A stretch of 64,000 nt of DNA. It comes from Aquabacterium sp. (GTDB taxonomy: Bacteria > Pseudomonadota > Gammaproteobacteria > Burkholderiales > Burkholderiaceae_C). The notes under the pieces are model-generated. The model was given only the letters and a program-made list of their open reading frames with translations. It searched no databases and had not been told where the DNA came from. Shown in pieces: positions 36,573 through 44,885 of this stretch. Made by a program: the position numbers and the translations under genes. The stretch spans positions 1 to 64,000 of the forward strand of contig NZ_JACPYU010000023.1 in the NCBI RefSeq assembly GCF_016195855.1. The letters are read 5' to 3'. How positions within the stretch are numbered: position 1 is the stretch's first letter; every line of letters begins with the position of its first letter.

Positions 36573-38216
36573 TTAAACCACATGCCACTTCGATTGTTGG
36601 GGGAGCGCATGGCCCTTGGGGCCGACCGTCTCTGCAGCGCCGAGCAAGGCCAGGCTTTCGCGCACCAGGCGGTTCACGTCGGTGGCGGGGCCGTCGTGCA
36701 GGATGGTGCGATCAGGGCGCACCACGGCCAGCCACCCCACCGGCGCCAGGCCCGGTACCAGGGCTTGGGTCAGGTCTTCCCAGACCTCGGTGGCCTGGCC
36801 CAGGTTGAGCGCCTGGCCGCGGTGGGTGAACTGGACGCTGCGTCCTCCGGCGTTTGTCCAGCGGCGGCGCAGCTCGGCGTCGAGATGCGTGAGCGGATCG
36901 ACGCCAAAGCCCAGCAGCGTCAAATGGGGGCCCAGTGCTTCGTCGCTCAGCACGGGGGCTTCCTGGCCACGGCGTACCCATGACTGCGCCATCAGGCCGC
37001 CGCGCAACAGCGGCGAGCCGCTGCAACGGGGGGCAAACACGCCCGCCTTGAACGCGGGCTTGGGCTTGATCTGCAGGTCCTCGATCAGGCGCCGTGCAGG
37101 CTTGACGTATTGCATCAGGCGCACGAAACCATGGATGGCAACAGCCGCCAGCTTGTTGGTGGGCATCACCAGCCTGCCCATCAGCAAGGCCAGGTCGATC
37201 ATGGCCTTGGCATGCGGGCGTCGCTCGGCCGTGTAGCTCTCCAGCAAGGCGGGGCTGGCCCGGCCATGGCAGACCCAGGCCAGCTTCCAGCTGAGGTTGG
37301 CCACGTCGCGCAAGCCGGCCACCAGGCCCTGGCCGACAAAGGGCGGCGTCAGGTGGGCGGCATCACCAGCCAGGAAGACGCGGCCCTTCTGGAATGCCTT
37401 GGCCAGGCGTGCATGGAAGCGGTAGACGGCGATGCGCTCGATCTCGATGTCCTGCAGTTGCGCCCAGGGTGCGAGCAGGCGGCGCACGGCATCGGGCTGC
37501 TCCATCTGCTCGCGTGTCTCACCGGGGCGCAGCATGAACTCCCAGCGCTGACGCCCGCCGGGGGCCACCATGTGCGGCGTGGGGCGATGGGGGTCGCAGA
37601 TGAACTCGACATGGTCGATCTGTTTGGCCACGTTCTTGGCGTCGACGATGAGCCAATCTTGCTGGAAGGTCTTGCCTGTGAATTCCAGGCCCAGCTTGCC
37701 GCGCACGAATGAGCTGGCGCCATCGACGCCGACCATGTACCTGGCCTGCACGACCTGCTCGCTGCCATCCGCATGGCGCAGCCGCGCTTGCACACCGGAT
37801 GCATCCTGCGTGAAGTCCATCAACTCGGTCTGTGTGGCCACCTGCACGTGCCCGCTGCCCGCCAGGCGCGCACGCAGGACGGCTTCCAACTCGGGCTGGT
37901 AGAAGGTCACGAGCTTGGGGTGCCCATCCAGCTGCCCGGCGGTATTGGCACGCGAATAGCGGCCAAACACCGGGCAGTGCATTTGCACATGCGGGATGGC
38001 GATCGTCTCGAAGTCATGCTCCTGCAAGCCGGCGAGCTGCAAGACACGCAGGGCTTCGTTGTCCAGGGCGATGGCCCGTGGTGCCGTGAAGATGTCTGCC
38101 GCACGGTCCACCACCAGCGTGCGCACGCCGTAGCGGCCCAGCAGGTTGGCCATGGTGGCCCCGGCAGGCCCGAAGCCCACCACCAGCACGTCAACCGATG
38201 CAGGCAAGGTGCTCAT
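36573..38216 (-). CDS. FAD-dependent aromatic hydroxylase, MhpA-like
   Basis: 547 residues from the ATG at 38216, which overlaps the upstream stop (ATGA). The FAD-binding GFGPAG motif (14-19), DG motif VGVDGASSFVR and GDAAHLTPPFVGQGL are those of group A flavoprotein monooxygenases; overall length and order follow MhpA, 3-(3-hydroxyphenyl)propionate 2-hydroxylase. It would ortho-hydroxylate a phenol to a catechol for the extradiol dioxygenase of the same operon. The natural phenol is not known. No signal peptide; cytosolic. Confidence 0.85.
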   Translation of the reverse strand: MSTLPASVDVLVVGFGPAGATMANLLGRYGVRTLVVDRAADIFTAPRAIALDNEALRVLQLAGLQEHDFETIAIPHVQMHCPVFGRYSRANTAGQLDGHPKLVTFYQPELEAVLRARLAGSGHVQVATQTELMDFTQDASGVQARLRHADGSEQVVQARYMVGVDGASSFVRGKLGLEFTGKTFQQDWLIVDAKNVAKQIDHVEFICDPHRPTPHMVAPGGRQRWEFMLRPGETREQMEQPDAVRRLLAPWAQLQDIEIERIAVYRFHARLAKAFQKGRVFLAGDAAHLTPPFVGQGLVAGLRDVANLSWKLAWVCHGRASPALLESYTAERRPHAKAMIDLALLMGRLVMPTNKLAAVAIHGFVRLMQYVKPARRLIEDLQIKPKPAFKAGVFAPRCSGSPLLRGGLMAQSWVRRGQEAPVLSDEALGPHLTLLGFGVDPLTHLDAELRRRWTNAGGRSVQFTHRGQALNLGQATEVWEDLTQALVPGLAPVGWLAVVRPDRTILHDGPATDVNRLVRESLALLGAAETVGPKGHALPQQSKWHVV

Positions 38217-39175
38217 GCTGCCACCACCTTGCTGCATTGCTCGCCCAGGTCGAGCGCACCATCGTCGGTTCGGATCGACAAGGTCATCACGTCATGGGGT
38301 TTCAGGAAGGCGGGGTCGCTCCCGCCGCGCTTGACGAAGATCTGCCACTTCTTGCGCTCCGACAGCAACACCTTGGCCGCCAGCATCTGCAAGCGCCCCG
38401 GTGCGCGTGCGGCGCAACCCGCCGGCGTGCCTGTGGCGATCAGGTCGCCTGGCATCAGGTCCTGCAGCGCCGAATACTCGGACAAGGTCTGGTGGGGCTT
38501 GTAGATCATCTCGTCGCAATAGGCGTCCTGCCGGAGCTGGCCGTTCACCATCAGCCGCATGTGCAGTTGCGGCCAGCGCAGCCACTCCTGCGGCTCCAGC
38601 AGCAAGAGGTAGGGGCCGACCGGGCCGAAGCCGCGGTAGCTCTTGCCCTTGTAGAACTGGCCTTGCGGCAGCTGGACGTCACGCGCGGACACGTCGTTGA
38701 CGATGGTCACGCCGGCCAGCCATTCATGCAGGCGATCAGGCGCCACGCTCACTGCGTTCGTGATCGGGCGGCCGATGACCAGGCCCAGTTCGATCTCATA
38801 GTCCAGCAGCTGCACGTGCGCGGGGCGCTTCACGTCGGCGTTGGGGCCGGTGAGGCTCGAAGAGGCCTTGGTGAAGAACATGTTGAACGGGATCTGAGCC
38901 GGGTCCAGGCCGGACTCGCGCACATGGCTGGCGTAGTTGACGCCCTGGCAGAGGAACTGCTGGTTGCTGGTGATGGGGGCCAACAAGGTCACCGCATCCA
39001 GGGGTGTGGTGGCCTGTTGTGCCGTCATCAGCCGGGCGGCCGCCGCCCCGCCGTTCGAGATGAAGTCGGCGGTGGTCTCGTAGGCTTGCGGCAGCGGCGC
39101 GATCGCGCCTGCGAAGACGACACCCCAGCGGATGGCCCCTTGTGGATCGAGATAGCGAACGACAGGCGTGGACAT
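38213..39175 (-). CDS. fumarylacetoacetate hydrolase family protein
   Basis: 320 residues starting MSTPVVRYLDPQG at 39175; a TTG two codons earlier is unlikely. The FAH core is seen as CQGVNYASHVRE, DYEIELGLVIGRP (metal-binding Glu residues), VTIVNDVSARDVQLPQGQFYKGKSYRGFGPVGPYLL and PGDLIATGTPAGCA. These enzymes cleave or decarboxylate acylpyruvate-type ring-cleavage products. Its position between the extradiol dioxygenase and the hydroxylase fits hydrolysis of the meta-cleavage product. Confidence 0.88.
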   Translation of the reverse strand: MSTPVVRYLDPQGAIRWGVVFAGAIAPLPQAYETTADFISNGGAAAARLMTAQQATTPLDAVTLLAPITSNQQFLCQGVNYASHVRESGLDPAQIPFNMFFTKASSSLTGPNADVKRPAHVQLLDYEIELGLVIGRPITNAVSVAPDRLHEWLAGVTIVNDVSARDVQLPQGQFYKGKSYRGFGPVGPYLLLLEPQEWLRWPQLHMRLMVNGQLRQDAYCDEMIYKPHQTLSEYSALQDLMPGDLIATGTPAGCAARAPGRLQMLAAKVLLSERKKWQIFVKRGGSDPAFLKPHDVMTLSIRTDDGALDLGEQCSKVVAA

Positions 39176-39232
39176 GTACAAAAGCCTTTCTGGGCGGACG
39201 ACAGACGAAGGAGGAGGGGGCTCGGCGCGGCT

Positions 39233-40381
39233 TCACAGCCACGGGCGTGGGCGGGTGGCCGTGACGCGGTCCAGGAGCTGCAGGCGGCGCCAGTTCAGCA
39301 GGCCGCGCTTGAGCAGCATCAGCGCCTTGATTGCGGTGCCCAGTGACTTCTTGGGGACGAGATCCGGTGGCACGTCCGCCCCCCAGGCCCACAGATAGCC
39401 CAGCTCGAAAGGTACATAGTGCGTTTCATGGTCGGCCGTGAAGACGTCGCCGTCCGTGTAGTGCTCGAACTCGAAGCCATCGGGGTCCAGCCAGTAATCG
39501 AACAGCTGGCTGCCCAGCACATGGCGGCCGATGCCCCACAGATGCTGGTGGCCGTTGGCGCGCAGCACTTGCTGGCCCTGGCCCAGGGCATCAATGTCCA
39601 GCACCTCATAGGCGCTGTGCTCGTATTTGTTCTCCAGGCCGCCCGCGATGACCACGGTGTGGTGGTCGGCCGGTTGCGCCCCCAGGTCCAGACGGAAGAA
39701 ACACAAGGCGGGCGAGCCATCGGCCAGGTACTGCACATCAGAAGGGATGAGCCCCAGGTAGCGCATGTACCAATTCGCCATCGCATGGAAGTCAACCGTT
39801 TGCATGACAACGTGCCCCAGGCGCGCCACGGCCGCCGGTGCGATGGGGGTGCGCACCGTCTGGTTGACGCGGCGTGTCTGCCCTGGCTGGTTGGCGGCCT
39901 CGTGGGTGGCCGCCCGCTGCGGCAGGGGTGACTGCGGTGCCCAGTCGGTGATCAGCCACACCTCATTGCCGGCTGGGTCGACCAGCGACACACCGCGCCC
40001 GCCGCCGGGAATGGCCGTGGGGGGCAAGGCGACAGCGCCGGCCTCGGCGATCAGGGGAGCGAAGTCGGTGCCTGCCGGCACGACGAAGGCCGCACCGACA
40101 TAACGCGCCTTGCGCCCCTGCGTGGCCACATAGATGGCCGAGGCCGGCCCGCTGCCGCGCATCACCAGCGATTGCGATGAGCGTGACACCACCTGCATGC
40201 CGAAATCGGTGAGAAAGCGCTCGGCCGCATCCAGCCTGGGCCGCTCGAAGCGCAGAAAGGCCAGGGCCTGCGCCTTCAACAAGGGGCGTGGCCGCGCAAG
40301 GCGCTGGATCTGCGCCGGCAGATGGCTTTCGGGGTGTTCCTCAGGTGCGCGCAGGACGCGGGGGCGATGGTGCGTTGTCAT
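39233..40381 (-). CDS. extradiol (catechol 2,3-type) dioxygenase, VOC family
   Basis: 382 residues from the ATG at 40381. An upstream in-frame ATG at 40390 lies inside the predicted -10 box, so 40381 is preferred and the mRNA may be leaderless. Two VOC modules: the N-terminal one (AFLRFERPRLDAAERFLTDFGMQVV) is degenerate; the C-terminal one keeps the Fe(II) ligands in LGHVVMQ, LWGIGRHVLGSQ and GFEFEHYTDGD (two His and a Glu). It would open a catechol ring next to the diol. First gene of the five-gene operon, divergent from TetR. Confidence 0.85.
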   Translation of the reverse strand: MTTHHRPRVLRAPEEHPESHLPAQIQRLARPRPLLKAQALAFLRFERPRLDAAERFLTDFGMQVVSRSSQSLVMRGSGPASAIYVATQGRKARYVGAAFVVPAGTDFAPLIAEAGAVALPPTAIPGGGRGVSLVDPAGNEVWLITDWAPQSPLPQRAATHEAANQPGQTRRVNQTVRTPIAPAAVARLGHVVMQTVDFHAMANWYMRYLGLIPSDVQYLADGSPALCFFRLDLGAQPADHHTVVIAGGLENKYEHSAYEVLDIDALGQGQQVLRANGHQHLWGIGRHVLGSQLFDYWLDPDGFEFEHYTDGDVFTADHETHYVPFELGYLWAWGADVPPDLVPKKSLGTAIKALMLLKRGLLNWRRLQLLDRVTATRPRPWL

Positions 40382-40382
40382 A

Positions 40383-40416
40383 TTGGACATGATATCCAAA
40401 ATGACATTGGTGTCAA
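40383..40416. promoter_or_regulatory. TetR operator pair over the dioxygenase promoter
   Basis: On the minus strand TTGACA (40416-40411), 16 bases and TATCAT (40394-40389) form the dioxygenase promoter. An inverted repeat TTGGAnATnATnTCCAA (40383-40399) covers the -10, and TGACA-TTGG-TGTCA (40402-40415) covers the -35. Binding of the divergent TetR protein there would block transcription. Confidence 0.6.
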
Positions 40417-40433
40417 TATGCGAAGATACGTCC

Positions 40434-41114
40434 ATGCGCACACCGCCCGACACACTGCCCGATTCACCCCCAGACCACCGCACCCGCGTCGCCATGGAGC
40501 GCCGCCGCAAGATGCGGCAACGTCTGATCGAAAGCGCCTTCGCCGTGCTGGCCAGGAAGGGCGCACACGCCGCCGTGATCGAGGACGTCATCGTCGAGGC
40601 CGGCGTGTCGCGCGGGACCTTCTACAACTACTTCCAGAACAACGAGGAGTTGCTGGACGCCGTGACCGCGAAGCTCGGCGACTACCTGATGCAGCTGGTG
40701 GACCCGGTGGTTCGCACGCAGGAGGACCCCGCCGCACGGGTGGCTTCAGGCATCCGGTTGTGCCTGCGTGCCGCCCTGGCTTTTCCGCAAATGGCCCAGT
40801 TGGTGTCACGCATGGATTGGCAGCAGGCCGCACCGGGCGGCCAGCCGCATGGCTACCTGGCGCGTGATGTCGAAGCCGGGCTCAGGGAAGGGCGTTTCAA
40901 GGTGGCCAACGCGCGCTTGGCCACCGACCTGGTCGTGGGCCCGGTGATCAGTGCCTTCCACGCCCTGCTGCATGAGCCGCTCCCGCCGGGGTACCCGGAA
41001 GACCTGGCGCAAGGCATCTTGCTGGGCCTGGGCCTGAGCCGCACCGAAGCACGCCAACTGTCGCAGCGCCCGCTGCCTGACCTTTCATTGGTGCCCGTGC
41101 CCAAGCCGGCTTGA
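40434..41114 (+). CDS. TetR-family repressor of the aromatic operon
   Basis: 226 residues from the ATG at 40434. The N-terminal helix-turn-helix is clear (RQRLIESAFAVLARKGAHAAVIEDVIVEAGVSRGTFYNYFQNNEELL, about residues 29-75). The C-terminal ligand domain is all helical. The gene is divergent from the extradiol dioxygenase and the intergenic region holds two inverted repeats, so it most likely represses that operon and responds to an aromatic ligand. Its stop abuts the stop of the convergent serine hydrolase. Confidence 0.87.
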   Translation: MRTPPDTLPDSPPDHRTRVAMERRRKMRQRLIESAFAVLARKGAHAAVIEDVIVEAGVSRGTFYNYFQNNEELLDAVTAKLGDYLMQLVDPVVRTQEDPAARVASGIRLCLRAALAFPQMAQLVSRMDWQQAAPGGQPHGYLARDVEAGLREGRFKVANARLATDLVVGPVISAFHALLHEPLPPGYPEDLAQGILLGLGLSRTEARQLSQRPLPDLSLVPVPKPA

Positions 41115-42566
41115 TCAAGGCTTGGCCAGCAGGTCCACCACAAGTTGATAGACCTGGCGCAGTGCCGTGTCGGTGTCGAACGCGACGCCCTGGCGCAGCA
41201 CCACCAAGTGGCGGCTGGGCACGATGACGATGTGCTGTTCCTGGAAGCCTGCGAAGAAGACCAGGTCAGCGGGCAGCTGCGCACGCAGGTCGGCCGGCAG
41301 ATGCTCGGTCGGTTGGCGCCACAGCATGCCGCCGTAGCCATTGCTGGCGGGCGAAGGCGCGGTCATGAAGTGCACATAGGACGGGTTGAGGACGGCCTGC
41401 CCGTTCCAGCGGCCCTCATTGGCCACCAGCTGGCCAAGGCGCAGCCAATCCACCGGGCGCAGCATGCCCCGTGCCCCGCCCACGGGGGTGCCTGATGCGT
41501 CTGGCTCCACATAGCCACCACGGATGCCCAGGGGGGCGAACAAACGCTTCTGGTAGTAGTCGTAGATCTGCTGGTGGCCGCCGCCGGCCAGCTCCTTCAA
41601 GCGGCACATGGCGAGGTTGGCAAAGCCGGTGGAGTAGTTGAAGACCGTGCCGGGTTGCGCCACCAAAGGCTTGCTTGCGGGCCAGGCACACTGGTCTTCT
41701 TGCGAGAACAGCATCTTCGTGGTGTCGTCTTCGCCAGCGGCATAACCACCTTCGACCCACTCCAGCCCCGGTGCCATGTTCAGCAGGTTGCGCCAGGTGA
41801 TGGCAGCCTTGTTGGTGCCCTGCCAGGCGGCCAGGCCCACCGGCGCGTCCAGTGCCAGCTTGCCGTCACGTTCCATCACCCCGGCCACCAGCGCGGTCAA
41901 GGTCTTGGTCATCGACCAACCCAGTTGAGGGCGGTTGCGGTCGAAGTTGGCGGCGTAGCGCTCGTACACCAGCTTGCCGTCCTGGGCCACCAGTAGCGCG
42001 TTCGTGTTGGTTTTCTTGGTGGGGTCCGTGCTGGTCTCGGTCAACATGGTCGCTGCCGCGTTGTCGAGCACAGCCCGGCGGTCGGCACTCAACGCGTCAC
42101 TTTGCGCTTTGCCCTCCCCGAAAGGCCAGGGCGTCATCGGGTCGGCAACCGGGGGCTTGGCCGCTCTGAAAGGCTGTGCCCGCAGGGCGGCCTCCTTGGC
42201 CGACGACGCCGCAATGAGCGTGCAACCCAGGCCGGGTCGGTAGATGGCCCGCCGTGGCGACAGGAACACCGCAGACACTTCCACTTCGTCTGCGCCACGG
42301 GTCACGAACCAGAAGCTGGGCAGCGGCTGCACCTTGGGGGCGGTGTACTGGGTTTTCACGCGCGCAAAGTCATCGCCTGTGGCAATGGCACGCGAGCACA
42401 GATCCCATGCCGCGTAGCCTGTACCGGCGGGGATGGACTTGATGAGCTCGCTCAGCGAAGGTGTGGTGGTCTGCTGTGCGGAGGCCGGCAAGGCCAGGCA
42501 GGCGCCGGCCAGGAGGGTTGCGCATGCTGAAAGCTTCCAGCGACCTTGAGTTTGACGGGGGTACAT
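41115..42566 (-). CDS. exported serine hydrolase, class C beta-lactamase family
   Basis: 483 residues. A signal peptide (KLSACATLLAGACLALPASAQQ) is predicted, cleaved near residue 30. The SxxK motif is GWSMTKT (Ser218, Lys221), followed by a YST (YxN-type) triad member near 313 and an HIVIVPSRHLVVLRQG C-terminal strand. This is the penicillin-binding-protein-like esterase/beta-lactamase fold; with Ser instead of Asn in the second motif, an esterase or peptidase is more likely than a true beta-lactamase. Periplasmic, single gene, divergent from AraC. Confidence 0.85.
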   Translation of the reverse strand: MYPRQTQGRWKLSACATLLAGACLALPASAQQTTTPSLSELIKSIPAGTGYAAWDLCSRAIATGDDFARVKTQYTAPKVQPLPSFWFVTRGADEVEVSAVFLSPRRAIYRPGLGCTLIAASSAKEAALRAQPFRAAKPPVADPMTPWPFGEGKAQSDALSADRRAVLDNAAATMLTETSTDPTKKTNTNALLVAQDGKLVYERYAANFDRNRPQLGWSMTKTLTALVAGVMERDGKLALDAPVGLAAWQGTNKAAITWRNLLNMAPGLEWVEGGYAAGEDDTTKMLFSQEDQCAWPASKPLVAQPGTVFNYSTGFANLAMCRLKELAGGGHQQIYDYYQKRLFAPLGIRGGYVEPDASGTPVGGARGMLRPVDWLRLGQLVANEGRWNGQAVLNPSYVHFMTAPSPASNGYGGMLWRQPTEHLPADLRAQLPADLVFFAGFQEQHIVIVPSRHLVVLRQGVAFDTDTALRQVYQLVVDLLAKP

Positions 42567-42729
42567 GGTGATGCCTCTTGAAATCCTGGCGGACGATGAC
42601 TGGAGCGTAGGTGCAAGCCGCCCAAGGCGCTATCAGAAACGCGCAAAGCTGGCCAGGGGCAAGCCTGAATGGACAAGGCGGGCCCAAGCGTGGAAGCTAT
42701 GGGCGTGAAAGCACGGAGGTTGCCCCAGC

Positions 42730-43725
42730 ATGACCTGGCCTGTCAGCATCGGCCAAGCAAGTGACATTGCCGACATGGTCACCCTGCAGCCCCAATGGCA
42801 GCTGGACTACCAGCAGCTGTCTGCTGGGCGCTTCCAGGGGCGGATCGTGCATGCCACCCTGCCCGGCTTGCACCTGACCCAGGAGACGGCCAACCGCGCG
42901 TCTCGCCAGCAAGGGCAGCTGTTCCAGGACGACATCGGGCTGTTGCTGGCGGACTCCCTGAAAGGGCCCTGCCGTTACCACGGCCAGCTTGCCGGGCGCG
43001 ATGCCGCGATGATGGGGCCGGCAGGCGAGCTGGACCTGCTCACCCCTGACGACTGCCAGTTGCGGGCCATCCTGATGCCGCGTGCCAGCTTTGTGGGGCT
43101 GCTATGGCAACTGTACCCGCATGCCGCCGAGCGTATCGGCGACACGCACAGGGCTGTTGAGCTGACGCCTGCCGAGGCCGGCGCGCTGCGCCAGTTGATC
43201 GACCAGGCCTTGCGGCATCTGTCAGAAGGCGGGGCCCAAGGACGCAGCGAGGCGGTGGCACGCCAGATGCAAGACGCGATCGTGCTGACCTGGCAGGACG
43301 CCATGGCGGCCAGGCTCGCACCTGAGCGCATCGGGGCGGAGCCGCCAGGCAGCCGCCGTGCGCTGGTGGCGCGCAGCTGCCAACACGTGCGTGAGCGCCT
43401 GCCTGAACCGACCACCATGCTGGCGCTGTGCCGGGCAGTGGGCGCCAGCCCGCGCAAGCTCGCCTACTGCTTCCAGGACGTGCTGGGCATGTCGCCGGCA
43501 CGCTACCTGCGCCTGATGCGCCTCAACGGCGCGCACAGCGACCTGGTGCGCAACACAGGCGAGGGCGGTGCGCACACCGTTCAAGACATCGCCTCGCGCT
43601 GGGGCTTCTGGCACATGGGGGCCTTTGCCGCTGAATACCGCAGGATGTTTGGGCAAGTGCCTTCACAGACGCTCGGCTTGCGTGGCACCACCGCCTCTGG
43701 GCTTTTTCCGAGTGCGCGAAAATAG
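42730..43725 (+). CDS. AraC-family transcriptional regulator
   Basis: 331 residues; GGAGG lies a few bases before the ATG. The C-terminal 100 residues hold the double helix-turn-helix (MLALCRAVGASPRKLAYCFQDVLGMSPARYLRLMRLNGA, then VQDIASRWGFWHMGAFAAEYRRMFGQVPSQTL), the AraC/XylS signature. The N terminus is a cupin-like sensing domain. Divergent from the serine hydrolase, which it may control. The ligand is unknown. Confidence 0.88.
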   Translation: MTWPVSIGQASDIADMVTLQPQWQLDYQQLSAGRFQGRIVHATLPGLHLTQETANRASRQQGQLFQDDIGLLLADSLKGPCRYHGQLAGRDAAMMGPAGELDLLTPDDCQLRAILMPRASFVGLLWQLYPHAAERIGDTHRAVELTPAEAGALRQLIDQALRHLSEGGAQGRSEAVARQMQDAIVLTWQDAMAARLAPERIGAEPPGSRRALVARSCQHVRERLPEPTTMLALCRAVGASPRKLAYCFQDVLGMSPARYLRLMRLNGAHSDLVRNTGEGGAHTVQDIASRWGFWHMGAFAAEYRRMFGQVPSQTLGLRGTTASGLFPSARK

Positions 43726-43730
43726 CGCCC

Positions 43731-43925
43731 ATGACCTCCCTGGCCACGCCCCCTTCAGACGACCCCAAGCCCCAGCCACCCGAGCCGCCCGACATCAACG
43801 ACTGCTGCGGCAACGGCTGTGACCCCTGCATCTTTGATCGCCACGACATGGCGATGGATGAGTATCGGCAGGCGTTGAGGGCGTGGGAGGCGAGGCAGGG
43901 GACCTCAGTAGATCAGAAGGCTTGA
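43731..43925 (+). CDS. small oxidoreductase-like (PF09791-type) protein
   Basis: 64 residues. PPEPPDINDCCGNGCDPCIFDRHDMAMDEY is the hallmark of the oxidoreductase-like N-terminal family: four Cys in DCCGNGCDPC followed by an FDxxxxxxxxY helix. Such proteins are small, cytosolic and of unclear role, possibly metal binding. The start is five bases after the AraC stop. Confidence 0.8.
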   Translation: MTSLATPPSDDPKPQPPEPPDINDCCGNGCDPCIFDRHDMAMDEYRQALRAWEARQGTSVDQKA

Positions 43926-43941
43926 GTGGGCGGGTTACGGC

Positions 43942-44775
43942 TTACTGCCGAGGTTGAGGTGCGTCCTCGTCGGCGGATATCGTGAACTCGTAAAGGGTGC
44001 TGTTTTCCGTGGCACCGTTGAGGCGCAAGTACAGGTTGGCCTTGTCGCTGAAGCTACCGTGAGGGTGGCTGCAATCTCGCGAACCGCACCGCAAGTTCCG
44101 TTTTGGATCCGCCTTGGCCCGAATCTCCCAGAACTGGGTTTTGGCATCGATGCCATAGCCGTCTAATTCCAAATAGCCTGGGAAGGCCTGCTTGGGTCGA
44201 TAGCCCGGCGGGGCCTTCATGATGGAGCCATCTGGCAGCTGAGGGTTCCAAGGAGCCAGGGGCTCGATGTTCTGATACACGGTGAAATCAAGCACAACAG
44301 CATTCTTGATCGACTGTGTCATGACCTGGATGCCCAACTGATCCCAGACGCATAGCGTCCGCACGGAATTCTCGTGACATACGGGACTTTCAGGCAAAGC
44401 GTTTTTCCATGAGGCAATTGGATCGCCAATCGATACCTGCGTGCCATTGATGGAAATTCGAGATCCACGGATCACGATCTCAGGCCTTGCTCCGCGGGCC
44501 ACAGTCCGTGGATTTCGGTTGGTCTTGGCCGTATCGACCTGCTCTTGAGCCTTGCCCATGAGCTCATTGAGCAGCTCAAGCTTGGTCGGCTCCTTGCCAC
44601 CATTGCGGCTTCGGGCTCGCTCATAGAGTTCGGAGCGCAGGCTTCCTTCACTTGCCGCCCCTTTTTCCCCTTGTGGCGATGATGCGGGCGAGCTGGTACT
44701 GCTGCCCGACTCGTGTGCTTGACAGCCTGAAATCATCGAGCTGATCAGCAGGGCGATCAGGACTAACGATCTCAT
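43942..44775 (-). CDS. hypothetical lipoprotein downstream of T6SS effector genes
   Basis: 277 residues. The signal ends ISSMISGC with Cys18 as the lipidated residue, followed by a Ser/Glu-rich linker. A beta-rich domain follows with conserved-looking Cys (CHENSVRTLCVWDQLG; CGSRDCSHPHG). Codon use and lower GC match the adjacent effector and immunity genes. It lies 110 bases beyond the Tli4-like gene on the same strand, so it may be a second immunity protein or an orphan. No family recognised. Confidence 0.65.
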   Translation of the reverse strand: MRSLVLIALLISSMISGCQAHESGSSTSSPASSPQGEKGAASEGSLRSELYERARSRNGGKEPTKLELLNELMGKAQEQVDTAKTNRNPRTVARGARPEIVIRGSRISINGTQVSIGDPIASWKNALPESPVCHENSVRTLCVWDQLGIQVMTQSIKNAVVLDFTVYQNIEPLAPWNPQLPDGSIMKAPPGYRPKQAFPGYLELDGYGIDAKTQFWEIRAKADPKRNLRCGSRDCSHPHGSFSDKANLYLRLNGATENSTLYEFTISADEDAPQPRQ

Positions 44776-44885
44776 TTTTTCACCTGATTTTTCTCGCCCG
44801 AGGTCCCATTGTCATGAGTCTTGGCGTTACACAAGATGCAACGTTGGCAACTGTCGAGACAAAAAAGACCTGGTGCCTCTCCTCT

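Noticed and set aside
41115..42566. True class C beta-lactamase.
   Set aside because: SxxK is present but the second motif is YST rather than YxN, and overall length and C terminus fit the esterase-like branch better.
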